The notes under the pieces were generated by a model. It saw only the letters and a program-made list of their open reading frames with translations. It was not told the DNA's origin and did not search any database. From NCBI GenBank assembly GCA_033782935.1, contig JAWQEG010000523.1, forward strand, positions 60,001 through 124,000: a DNA stretch of 64,000 nucleotides. The letters run 5' to 3'. This document shows positions 54,901 through 64,000 of the stretch, one piece after another; positions within the stretch are counted from its first letter, which is position 1; the number at the start of each line of letters is the position of its first letter. Origin of the DNA: Petrolisthes cinctipes (lineage: Eukaryota > Arthropoda > Malacostraca > Decapoda > Porcellanidae). Made by a program: the position numbers and the translations under genes.

Positions 54901-55012
54901 CTCATCCTACCCTATGCTACACACACACACACTCTCATCGTACCCTTTGCTACACACACACACACACACACAGTCTCATCCTACCCTATGCTACACACAC
55001 ACACACACATAT
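54870..55012. repeat. (CA)n with TCTCATCCTACCCTATGCTA spacer
   Basis: Three units of about 47 bp. Confidence 0.9.
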
Positions 55013-55795
55013 CGTCTTGGGAGGGAAAATAAACACTGAATATATTCCTGACCTTTCATTTCTTTACTTTACCTTAATTTGGAAAATGTTGTATACTGGA
55101 TTAATACACAACTCTCTCAGAAATTCTCATAACTTTCCTCCGTCCTCCTTGTGGCCAATGTATAGCTTCCTCCGTCCTCAAACTCGTTTTGTGAGGTGTG
55201 GAGGACAACGAGGGATCTAGATTGGAGCAAGATCTAGAATACGAGGTCTGCTCGTCAACTGTCACCCCACTGCGCATCTACGTCGATTGGCCCCCAAACT
55301 GAGGCTGCCCAAGGAGACGGAGAGAGGAGGGGGTTGGAAGTGGAGGAGGGAGAGTTAGTGGAGCTCTTCATACGTCACAGACAACACGTCACTATTTGTG
55401 TTCGTTTCCATGTCTGGCAAATCCAGTTTATGCTTCTTGGTATAGGCACAAGTGTCTTTATAATTTACAATTAGTGATTCATGATACTCTTATAAATTAG
55501 GACACTGTGTGTACTAAACTCTAGCGAACGCTCGTACTGATACGAGTGTTCGTTGCAGAGTTATTCTGAAAAAACAAGTTTGCAATGTCTCTGAAATCCT
55601 TAGTAGGCTAGATTGGTTAGATCATTTCTTATTAAATGACCTGGGAAAGGTAATGAGACTATGTTTAAGGGTATCCTATGGCTTTAATGACCAACTCCAA
55701 GGTCGATAGGCCAGTAAAAAAAAAAGAAAAAAATTGTCACTACAGGCTAATCGTCATTATGAGCTTTATTTGTTTCCTTTTTTTGGTATGTACAG

Positions 55796-56013
55796 TACAG
55801 CCACAATTAAATAACCACCGACTCCTTCTTTCCATCGTGCAAATAAATCTGTATCATATCAAAATATAATCATGCAACAACACCTTATATCAACTGAACC
55901 TCCTCAATTTATTATCATGAGGTACTGGAAAATCATACCCCTGTTGTTCTTTCTTTCCAAGATATTTACTACGATGGAAGGAAAATGTTGGTGGATATTT
56001 GATTGTGGCTGTA
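55796..56013. mobile_element. Palindromic mariner-like MITE, copy 4
   Basis: Duplicate of 34083-34300 by segmental duplication. Confidence 0.85.
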
Positions 56014-56327
56014 CAGTACTCCCTAGGGCAGCAAGGGCCGGGTCGAACCAGTATACAGTTGGTAATAATAAGAATGGGTACATCTTGCAACATCTACGTA
56101 TCATTTAACCCGCTGTTGGTTGTATATAATTTTATAAGTGGAAATGTGTGCGTCACGGTAACGGGCTTGATGAAGTCTGTGTCAAGTGTCGGAACATATA
56201 TATAAGAAAAAAAAAAAATTGTATGACGTGATTTGTTTCCGACATTGTGGAATTAAAGTTAGCCTAGCTGGTCCAAGAGAAAACAAAGGGTGACAAACAA
56301 TTCCCTCTGGTGTTAGGTTAATTTAAG

Positions 56328-56526
56328 GGGGTGCGGGAATAGGGGGATAGGCTTGGGGGGGTGCGGGAGTCGGGGACAGGCTTGGGGGGTGTGGGAGTAG
56401 AGGGGACAGGCTTGGGGGAGGGGTTAGGGGAGTGCGGGAATAGGGGACAGGCTTTCTACCCACCCCAAGCCTGTCCCCCTATTCCCCAACCCCCCCAAGC
56501 CTGTCCCCTACTCCCGTAACCCCTTA
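56328..56526. repeat. G-rich inverted repeat, duplicate
   Basis: Copy of 34610-34823 with fewer G in the longest run and small changes in the inner stem. Confidence 0.8.
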
Positions 56527-56555
56527 AATGTGTGAAGCGGCACTGCAGCGACAAC

Positions 56556-57522
56556 CAGTGTGACCACTCACGAAATGGACAAATCCCAAGACTGACCCAT
56601 AAAAATAGCCGAGACAGACAAAAAAATCCCAAGATTCCTAATACTCTTCATTATTTGTATAACTAGGGCCTATTTTCACAAGATAAAGTATAACTGACCT
56701 TATATATCACCGTATAAATACTTGAGCCTGCTGGTACCATGCTTTTCTTTTCTTTTTAGGAGGAGTTCTTAACCCGCTCCCCCCTGGTACAGGATCATCC
56801 TCATCACTCATTTTTTTCTTTATAAGTTACCCTTTGAAATAACCTGGAATTTAATATATATATATATATATCTTCGCTATAACGTTACTGCACCAAGCTA
56901 CATCCCTCTGGTACAGTTGGAGACACATTTCTGGTACACTCAAACGGTAACTATAAAAATTTGTATATAATCATATTGTATTCACACCTATCCGCGGCTA
57001 ACACTTAATTAAATAAGACTACCAGTAACCAGTCCAAAGTTCCAAACCAACAGATTTCAGAAGTGAACGTGTGCAGGACGAAATAGGATAATATAAAAGG
57101 CGTAAAAACACTCATGGTTATGCTAAGAATATTTGTACGTACGACGTATTTACATAAGGATGAATCTTGGTTGGACCCTAACGGGCACAGTTCGGAAGGA
57201 GGAAAAAAAGACGGAAATCCCCTCATGATTAGAAGCAATATTCGTCCTTACGAACTATATACATAAAGATTAAAATTCACACGAGTTCCCTGTAGGCTGG
57301 TACCCACCTCCCTATCCCTGGCAACGCCTGCTGGCCAATATCTCTGTCCCGTGGTTGAGGTATATAAAAAAAAGAAAATTCAAATTTTTCATATAAAATG
57401 TTGTCTTGTGTGTACCATTAATGCATACGGAAAGCGGCTTTTTTGCATGAAAAATCCCAGATCCCAAGACTAGGTGCAAAAATCCAAGATCTTGGGAAAA
57501 AAGCCAAGGAGTGGTCACACTG
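56556..57522. mobile_element. hAT-like insertion within segmental duplication copy 2
   Basis: Perfect 14-bp ends CAGTGTGACCACTC and GAGTGGTCACACTG. Copy 1 gives the empty site (GCGACAGAACTGC near 34841); copy 2 has GACAAC before and GACAAAAC after the element, fitting an 8-bp duplication with a 2-base loss. 57020-57310 resembles 59810-60110 inside another hAT element. No transposase. Confidence 0.85.
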
Positions 57523-57924
57523 GACAAAACTGCAATTACTTTAATAGAGGCGTCTGGCAGTCTATTTATCACCTATTCTCAGTCACGTTCCGTCTTTTCT
57601 AGCACGGTGAGGTGTAGTGATGAATGAATATATTATTGGTCACTGTGACTGTCCAAAGAAAAAGCCATTAACTGAATTGAAAAGTTTATTGTTGCAAGGA
57701 CATAATATATAACGAAAGAGAAGGCCATTGTCTATACTGTATAATTATACAAGAGGTGAAATGAGTTATATGAAATTAAGAGGATAATTATCGTACCGTA
57801 TGAGTGTAGTCGCCGCTTTCTGTGACCGAATACTTTAGGAACTAATTATTATTCCAAAAGTTTAATCCCTAGCTGTTGCCTGCAGATTGTCATAGGAAGG
57901 GGATTATACCATTAATTATATATG

Positions 57925-58142
57925 TACAGCCACAATCAAATATCCACCGACACTTTCTTTCCTTCCATCATAGTAAATATCTTGGCAATAAAGAACAACA
58001 CGTATATGATTTTGCAGCACCTCATAATAATAAATGAGGGGGTTGAGTTGATATAAGGTGTTGTATGATTATATTTTGATATGATACTGATTTATTTGCA
58101 CGATGGAAGGAAGGTGTCGGTGGATATTTGATTGTGGCTGTA
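57925..58142. mobile_element. Palindromic mariner-like MITE, copy 5
   Basis: Duplicate of 35256-35473. Confidence 0.85.
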
Positions 58143-58583
58143 CAGTACCAACCAAGAGCTATAAATAGGAGATTATATAAGAGCAGTGAACAGTCGGTGG
58201 CAAAAGTCGTGTCGGCTCACTTCTATAGCGTTTCTTGAAGGTTAATAATATAAAGGATAATCATTGAACCAACACATTTACCATACAGAACTAGAATATC
58301 CAGTGGACGAATTAGTAAACTACGTTGGGTTTTCATGTTACGAGCCTGTTTTGTTACATTACCAACAGTACGAAATACAGTACATGTTTCGTTGATTGTA
58401 TTTAAGTTACGTTTTTTTTTTTTTTCCAACCTGGGTAAATTGTGTTTAGTGTGGTTGTCTCTCTGAGGAAGGAATTCGTACGTTTCGTAGGAGTCAATGT
58501 GCTGACGAGTGATTTCAAACATATTACTGCTTAAGGTGGCGGCACACTGGGCAATTCTGGCTAGCAAAGCCTAGCATGCTACT

Positions 58584-60298
58584 CAGGGCTTCCATGAGTT
58601 GATGAAATCTTACCCTAGATTTTTGTCGATATTACCCTAGATTCGAGTGTTTTACCCTAGATTGTCGAAGTTGTCCATAAATTGTTGATTCATGCACTAT
58701 CATACGTAAGTTTATATATTGCCCCCCCCCCCCAAACATTCCCCCCCCCCCACACACAGGAAAAAAACAAATGTATTTTATTTAGAAATATGCAGTTGTA
58801 TACTCTAACTGCTAACACTGTAACACCTCCAGAGGACTTACATATTTGCAGCCTCAGAACATGTAGCATCACTCTTAACATTATTCATTGCTTTTAGCAT
58901 ATTGTCATCAAAACCAAGGTTGTAAGAGGAAACATTAAGCCGTTTCATGTAATAAATTCCATGCATGAGACCACATATTGTTTCATTTTTGAGAGAGCTT
59001 CTTAATGAGGTTTTTGTTATGTTTAACGTGTGTGTGGCCCTTGTATGTCCACTACAAAGCGTCCGTGTTTCCTCTGGGCCTAATAGTTCAATAACACAAA
59101 TTTTTCAAACATATAAATATAGCCTACTGTACACCATATAAATAATAAATGGTAAATACTAATATAAAAAGTTCCAATCATATAATTTATTGACGCATTA
59201 CGACGAAATAACAAAATCCACGACCGCCGGTCGGTTATAAACCAAAACGAGCTCCCAGAATACTGGTTAGTAGGCTCCAATGAACATAAGTTTACCACCT
59301 AATGTTTCATATTATACTCCAACAACTGTCCTGGCTGAGTTTTGTGTTTGGTGCCAAACCATGGTGAGTTGTCAGTAACCACCAAGTACCTAAACCTATC
59401 ATTCTCACTTTTAAACAATTATTATAAGTGAAAACAGCATATGCTGTCGGTGGCACTGGGGAGTGCTCTGTAGCGGTCAGCATATGAAGTCGGCGGCAGT
59501 GTAAGGGTTAAATAGCATAGGCTATTTTCGGCTAAATATACCTTAATAGCATTTTCATTTTCTTTCACTTATTCGCAGTTAACATAACTTAGTTCAAGCA
59601 AAATATGCATATATACAATAATAAATCACCTTATATAATGGATATGAAGTTAACTGCTTATATGGAAGGAGGCCACCTTCAAGTAGAATATAGCTGGTAT
59701 ATTATAGGAGCACTATTGCTGCTGCTGTACTGTGTGGACTCGTCCTCGCAAGTGTCTGACTGTGTGTGTGTGTGAAGTCACTGTGAACTTGTGAAGAGAT
59801 CAAGAGAACAGCTTCACGCTCCAGATTTCAGAAGCGAACGCGTACGGGACGAAAGAGGATAATATAAAAGCCATAAAAGCACTCATGGTTATGCTTAGAA
59901 TATTCGTACGTACGACATATTTACTTATGGATGACTCTTGGTTGCACCCACACAATATCGAACGGGAACAGTTCAGAAGGAAAAGAAAAGGCGGAAAAAT
60001 CCCTATGATTATAAGCAATATTCATCCTTACGAACTATTTACGTAAGGATCAAAGTGACATGAGTTCCAGTAGGTTGGTACCCACCTCCCTACCTCCCTA
60101 TTCCTGGCGCCCGGGTATGCTCATACAAATCACGGGGATGAAATGTACAGTACATTAATCGGACACTATTAAAATGAAAACCAGCCTGACGGCAGATTAC
60201 CGTAGAATTACCCTAGTTTATGCATTACCCTAAACACTACCCTAGGAAGGGTCCAATTACCCTAGTTTAGGGTATTTTACCCTAGAATGGAAGCACTG
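58584..60298. mobile_element. hAT element with ATTACCCTA subterminal repeats, copy 3, perfect 8-bp TSD
   Basis: Starts CAGGGCTTCCATGAG and ends ATGGAAGCACTG. ATGCTACT at 58576-58583 recurs at 60299-60306. TTACCCTAGA is repeated at both ends. No transposase domain recognised; a 290-bp segment (59810-60110) is shared with the element at 56556. Confidence 0.92.
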
Positions 60299-60672
60299 AT
60301 GCTACTTGCTTTTGCTACCGGCTTTGTGTTTTGCTAGCCAAAACGAGTAGCAAGCGGCCGAATCTTGCTGCTAGAGAAACTGGATAGCATGCTGGGAGAA
60401 ATGAATAGCAAGTTTTGCTACTCAGAAGAGTGCTCAAATGAGTAATCATCCGTGTTGTTTATATACCAAGGAAAAAATATTGAGCATGCAAATCATTGTT
60501 TGTACATTAAAATATGTACTTCCTGTAGTTAATTGACTCTGTAAATCTATTAAAGAATTATATGAACAGCACGAATTAGGTATTCAGTTTTTCTATTGAC
60601 CATCGCAGTAGTAGACTCGCTCCTGTTTTGTAAACATAAACAAACCCTACTGCTCCGATAAAGTATTCCAGA

Positions 60673-61586
60673 ATGTCTTCATGTGCCTCTGAATAAAAAA
60701 AAACGTTAAATGGAAATCAGAGCATGTGTATATGCTATTAGAAATATGCAGAGAATTTCCAATATTGTGGGATCCTGGACATGACCAGTACTGTACAGCT
60801 GGACATTACTCATCTAGCAACAATCAACTTAACTGCAAGTATTTATCTTGAGTTTTTTTATTTTCCCGTTTTAACTTAGATCAGAGGTCCCAAAACAATA
60901 TCATACAAAAGATCCTCAAACACGATGAGCCTCAGCCTATTAATCCCATGCAGATCCCAGTTGGGGAAATTCTGACTACACCTTTTCACCTTCAAAACAA
61001 AATAAAACGACTGAAGTTTAATTTAAAACAACTAATGATTAATTAAGAACAACAGAACTTCAAATTAAAACACCTGAAGTTTAATTTAAAACATCTGAAG
61101 TTTAATTTTAAAGAACTGAAGTTTTATTTAAAGTATGTGAATTTTAAATTAAAATTTAACAAATAATATAATTAATTGATTGTAGACTAATATATGTATG
61201 TGTGATTTGCAATGTAAAAATTTCCTTACATAAACATTCTGGAAAAATTTGACATAACTGTGATTCCTTTACTGTCCGTCAATAAAGTAAAAACAAATCC
61301 AGTGTGATTTACAATAAAAAAAAAAAGGAAAATAAAATAAATTATCAAAATGCATATGCACTCACATTTAAATTGGCTATGCTAAGATTAATGTTGCTCT
61401 TATTTTTCAGAGGATGTTCAGGCCAAGTTTGCGACTCTCAAGGGATCCTTTCAATGAGAGGTGAAGAAGATCCACAACACACCGAGTGGGTCTAGTGGGG
61501 TTGTACGACCAAAGTGGGAATTTTTTTATAGGATTGGGATACGAAGACCGTCTTGGGGACGCTTGGTATTGGCGGACAAAAACTGA
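60673..61586 (+). pseudogene. MADF-domain gene, degenerate
   Basis: Two parts. 60705-60845 encodes W-K-S-E-H-V-Y-M-L-L-E-I-C-R-E-F-P-I-L-W-D, matching the first MADF helix; an upstream ATG at 60673 is out of frame because of an A9 tract. After a good acceptor (TTATTTTTCAG, ending 61410), 61411-61586 encodes D-V-Q-A-K-F-A-T-L-K-G-S-F, an in-frame TGA at 61455, then E-V-K-K-I, S-G-S-S and P-K-W-E-F-F, the second MADF half. MADF domains bind DNA and are found both in host regulators and in DNA transposon accessory proteins. The stop, the frameshift and the lack of a phase-compatible donor indicate a dead copy. Confidence 0.75.
60850..61400. other. Between MADF halves
   Basis: Possible intron. 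61005-61150 holds five loose units of GAAGTTTAATTTAAAACA. Confidence 0.6.
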
Positions 61587-61821
61587 CATGGATACGTAAT
61601 AACTGTGTTTTTCGTCAAGCACGGAATTGGGAAGCTAAAAGAAAGTGAATACAGTATCTGTGGTACTTGAAATGTTAAATACACATGCTTAATAATCTAA
61701 ATTTGCAATGCAGTACAATTATTAACTCTCCCTATATAAAGGTAGCAACATTATAGAATTAGTCAGACCTAACCTATCCAAATCTGGACCGGGTCAAACC
61801 ACCCCAAAACTATCAAAACTG

Positions 61822-64000
61822 TGGAAGGGAGTGGATGGACATGGGTGGAATGGATCAAGAATAGTATGGATGACTGGAAAGATTGGGATGGTAAAGTATG
61901 CTTGGGTGTGTGCTTATGCACCAGTGAATGAAAAGAGTAAGACAGGGAGAGAGAAGATGAGAGTGTTTTGGGAAGAGCTGAATGCATGTCTGAGAGGAAT
62001 TGATAATGGAAGGAGAATAGTGATGATGGGAGATATGAATGGAAAGGTGGGAGGTGAGGAAGTGGGGAATATTGTGGGTAAATGGGGTGTAGAAGGAACA
62101 AATGAGAATGGTGAATATCTGGTGGATGTCTGTGCTGAGAGAGGGTTGTTCTTGGCGAACACCTTCTTTCAGCACAAGATGATCCACAGGTATACATGGA
62201 AGAGAAGGGATGAGAGAGGAGAGCAGAAGAGTTTGATTGACTATGTGGCAGTGGATGAAAGGTTGAGGAAGGATGTGTATGACGCAAAAGTAGTGAGAGG
62301 AATGGTCCATTGCTCCGACCATTTTGCGGTGTTGGTGAGGATGAAGGTTAGGGTTAAGTGGGAGTATAGTAGGAGGGATGAAGGGGTGAGGAATAAGAGG
62401 GTGGTGGCTAGTGGGAAATTAGATGTAGAAGAGTATAGGGAGGAATATAAGAGGAGGGTGGGTGAGGTGCTGGGGGATGTAAGGATGGGGATGTGGGAGT
62501 GAATGCGGTGTATGAAATGTTTAAGATGAGAGTATTAAGGACAGCAGCAGAGGTAGTAGGATATAAGTCACAGAAGAGGGGCAAGAAAGGGAGTGCTTGG
62601 TGGACAGAAGAAGTGAAAGATGCTGTAGAGGATAAGAGGAAGGCATATCGGAGAACACTACAGAGGAATGTGCCGGAAGAAGTGAGAGAGAGATGGAAAA
62701 GAGAATATAATGTGTGTAAGAGACAAGTGAAAATGATGGTGAGTGAGAGTAAAAGGAGAGTGGATGAGGAGTTTGGTATGAAGCTGAGTGAAAAGTTTAA
62801 AGAGAACAAGAAATTATTCTGGAAGGAGGTTAAAAGAGAAAGAGGAGAAGGAAAGTCTGGTAGTGTGAGAATGAAGAGAGAGGATGGAGTTACTGTGAGT
62901 AGAAGTGAGGAAGTGAAAGAAGTGTGGAAGAGGCATTTTGATCGGTTGATGAGTGGGGGGACGGGAGGGGAGGCGGTGGTGACATGCATGGGGATGGAGG
63001 CAGGTGGTAGACGACAGGATGTACAGGGAGAATTAGGAAGGGAAGAGGTTAGGAAAGCAATAGGAAAGTTGAAGATGGGAAAGGCACCAGGGGTGGATGG
63101 GATAACTGCTGAAATGTTAAAGTGTGGGGGGGAGGTAGTGGTGGAGTGGATGTTGCTTATATGTACATTGGCCTGGAGGCAGGGAGAGGTGCCAGAGGAT
63201 TGGAGGAGAGCCATAATTGTACCTTTGTATAAGGGGAAGGGAAGTAAGGATGAGTGTGGTAGCTATAGGGGAATAAGCCTTCTTAGTGTACCGGGGAAGG
63301 TGTACGGGAAGGTTCTGACTGAAAGACTGATGGAAGTAACAGGGAATAAAGTTAGTGAGGAGCAGGGAGGATTCAGAAAGGGTAGAGGATGTGTGGACCA
63401 AATATTTGCATTAAAATCAATAGTGGAGAAGTATATTGGGAAGGGTAAGAAGTTGTATGCTGCCTTCATGGACTTGGAGAAGGCATATGATAGAGTTGAT
63501 AGGAAAGCTATGACAGAGGTATTGAGAATTTATGGAGTTGGGGGGCCTTTGCTGAAAGGCATTGAGGCTTTTTATGCAGATGCAAAAGCATGTGTGCGGG
63601 TAGAGGGTGATCTAAGTGAGAGTTTTAATATTAGTGTAGGGCTGAGACAGGGGTGTGTTATGTCACCATGGTTGTTCAATATATATATGGATGGTTGTAT
63701 GAGAGAGGTGAAAGCCAAAGTGAATGGTCTGGGGGTGAAGTTGAGGCTGAATGAAGCAAATTGGTCCATGGTGGCAAGTTTGTTTGCGGATGACACTGTG
63801 CTGATGGCTGAGAATGAAAGGAATTTACAGAGAGTGGTGGACGAATTTCAGTCTGTGTGTAAACGAAGGAAACTGAAGGTGAATGTGGGTAAAAGTAAAG
63901 TGATGGTATTTGAAAGAGCAGAAACTGAAGTGATTGACTTTGCTACACCTTACAGAGTGGCTGTACCAACTGGGACGAAGTGTGAGATAACTCTGAGGGG
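61822..64000 (+). pseudogene. RTE/jockey-type LINE ORF2: endonuclease and reverse transcriptase, runs off window
   Basis: 5'-truncated. The frame from 61831 encodes the C-terminal two-thirds of an apurinic-type endonuclease: V-C-A-Y-A-P-V-N, G-D-M-N (residues 67-70), S-L-I-D-Y-V, and catalytic C-S-D-H-F (161-165). A TGA at 62500 follows a one-base shift; from about 62472 another frame is open to the window end, with G-K-A-P-G-V-D-G-I-T-A-E-M-L-K (63085), Y-R-G-I-S-L-L-S-V, F-M-D-L-E-K-A-Y-D-R-V-D (63470), G-L-R-Q-G-C-V-M-S-P-W-L-F-N (63640) and F-A-D-D-T-V-L-M-A-E (63785). RT blocks are intact apart from the shift, so this is a young copy. The 3' end is outside; 2104-2868 is the 3' end of a relative. 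Confidence 0.93.

Larger units (their letters stand above)
55311..58533. repeat. Segmental duplication, copy 2
   Basis: Matches 33592-35875. Differences visible by eye are a few percent, plus a 967-bp insertion at 56556-57522. The match ends at TTA (58531-58533), exactly where AGGTGGCGGCACACTGGGC begins. Confidence 0.95.
58534..61700. mobile_element. Probable PIF/Harbinger-like insertion, right end not found
   Basis: Left end AGGTGGCGGCACACTGGGC abuts TTA, a standard Harbinger target, and copy 1 of the duplication continues uninterrupted at the same TTA. Inside are a GCTAGCAAAGC/GCTAGCAAA repeat region, the hAT element 58584-60298 and MADF-coding remnants. No matching right terminus or return to duplicated sequence is seen before the LINE at 61822, so the end is lost or the duplication ended here. 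Confidence 0.5.

Overview
This is an anonymous stretch of a eukaryotic, very probably decapod crustacean (perhaps crab), nuclear genome. The clues are spliced animal genes separated by long introns, extreme microsatellite and minisatellite load (GT, CT, CAG-type and TTAGG-like arrays), two kinds of arthropod-type non-LTR retrotransposon, a tRNA-Val-headed SINE, and many short inverted-repeat DNA transposons with recognisable target-site duplications (TSDs). The species call is inference; no search was possible.

Three host genes are supported, all on the + strand. (1) A carbohydrate sulfotransferase missing its 5' exon(s): exons 5373-5477, 6461-6636, 7771-8491. (2) A complete TVP23-family Golgi/endosomal membrane protein in eight exons from 17862 to 26356 (219 aa), including a 33-nt microexon. 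(3) A complete SLC16/monocarboxylate-transporter-like major facilitator in five exons from 43305 to 53072 (609 aa). All splice phases close exactly, which is the main evidence for the models. A degenerate MADF-domain gene lies at 60673-61586.

Layout: 1-1800 GT-rich minisatellite; 2.1-5.25 kb LINE remnant plus nested DNA transposons; 5.37-8.5 kb sulfotransferase; 8.5-17.4 kb MITEs, a triple-nested SINE/TIR/hAT structure and two LINE fragments; 17.4-26.4 kb TVP23 with transposons in its introns; 26.4-43.2 kb intergenic DNA with hAT-like and mariner-like elements, a 23-bp minisatellite, copy 1 of a 2.3-kb segmental duplication and a large inverted repeat; 43.3-53.1 kb the transporter, whose third intron-to-exon stretch carries a Harbinger element inserted into the end of a hAT element; 53.1-58.5 kb MITEs and copy 2 of the segmental duplication; 58.5-61.8 kb a PIF/Harbinger-like insertion with MADF remnants; 61.8-64.0 kb a LINE with endonuclease and reverse transcriptase, running off the window.

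The most unusual signal is at splice junctions. In two of the three genes the DNA next to an exon is a minisatellite whose repeat unit contains the splice-site sequence itself. Upstream of sulfotransferase exon 6461 there are 14 extra copies of a pyrimidine tract plus CAG, most joined directly to GTAA, which is the layout of a recursive (zero-length-exon) splice site. Transporter exon 51182-51373 has nine extra pyrimidine-CAG units before it and a TTAGG-like array with repeated TAG/GTAAG donor-like sites after it, and the next exon has degenerate copies of its own 5' end upstream. I regard this as the best candidate for something undescribed; it is a sequence observation plus inference, not proof of altered splicing.
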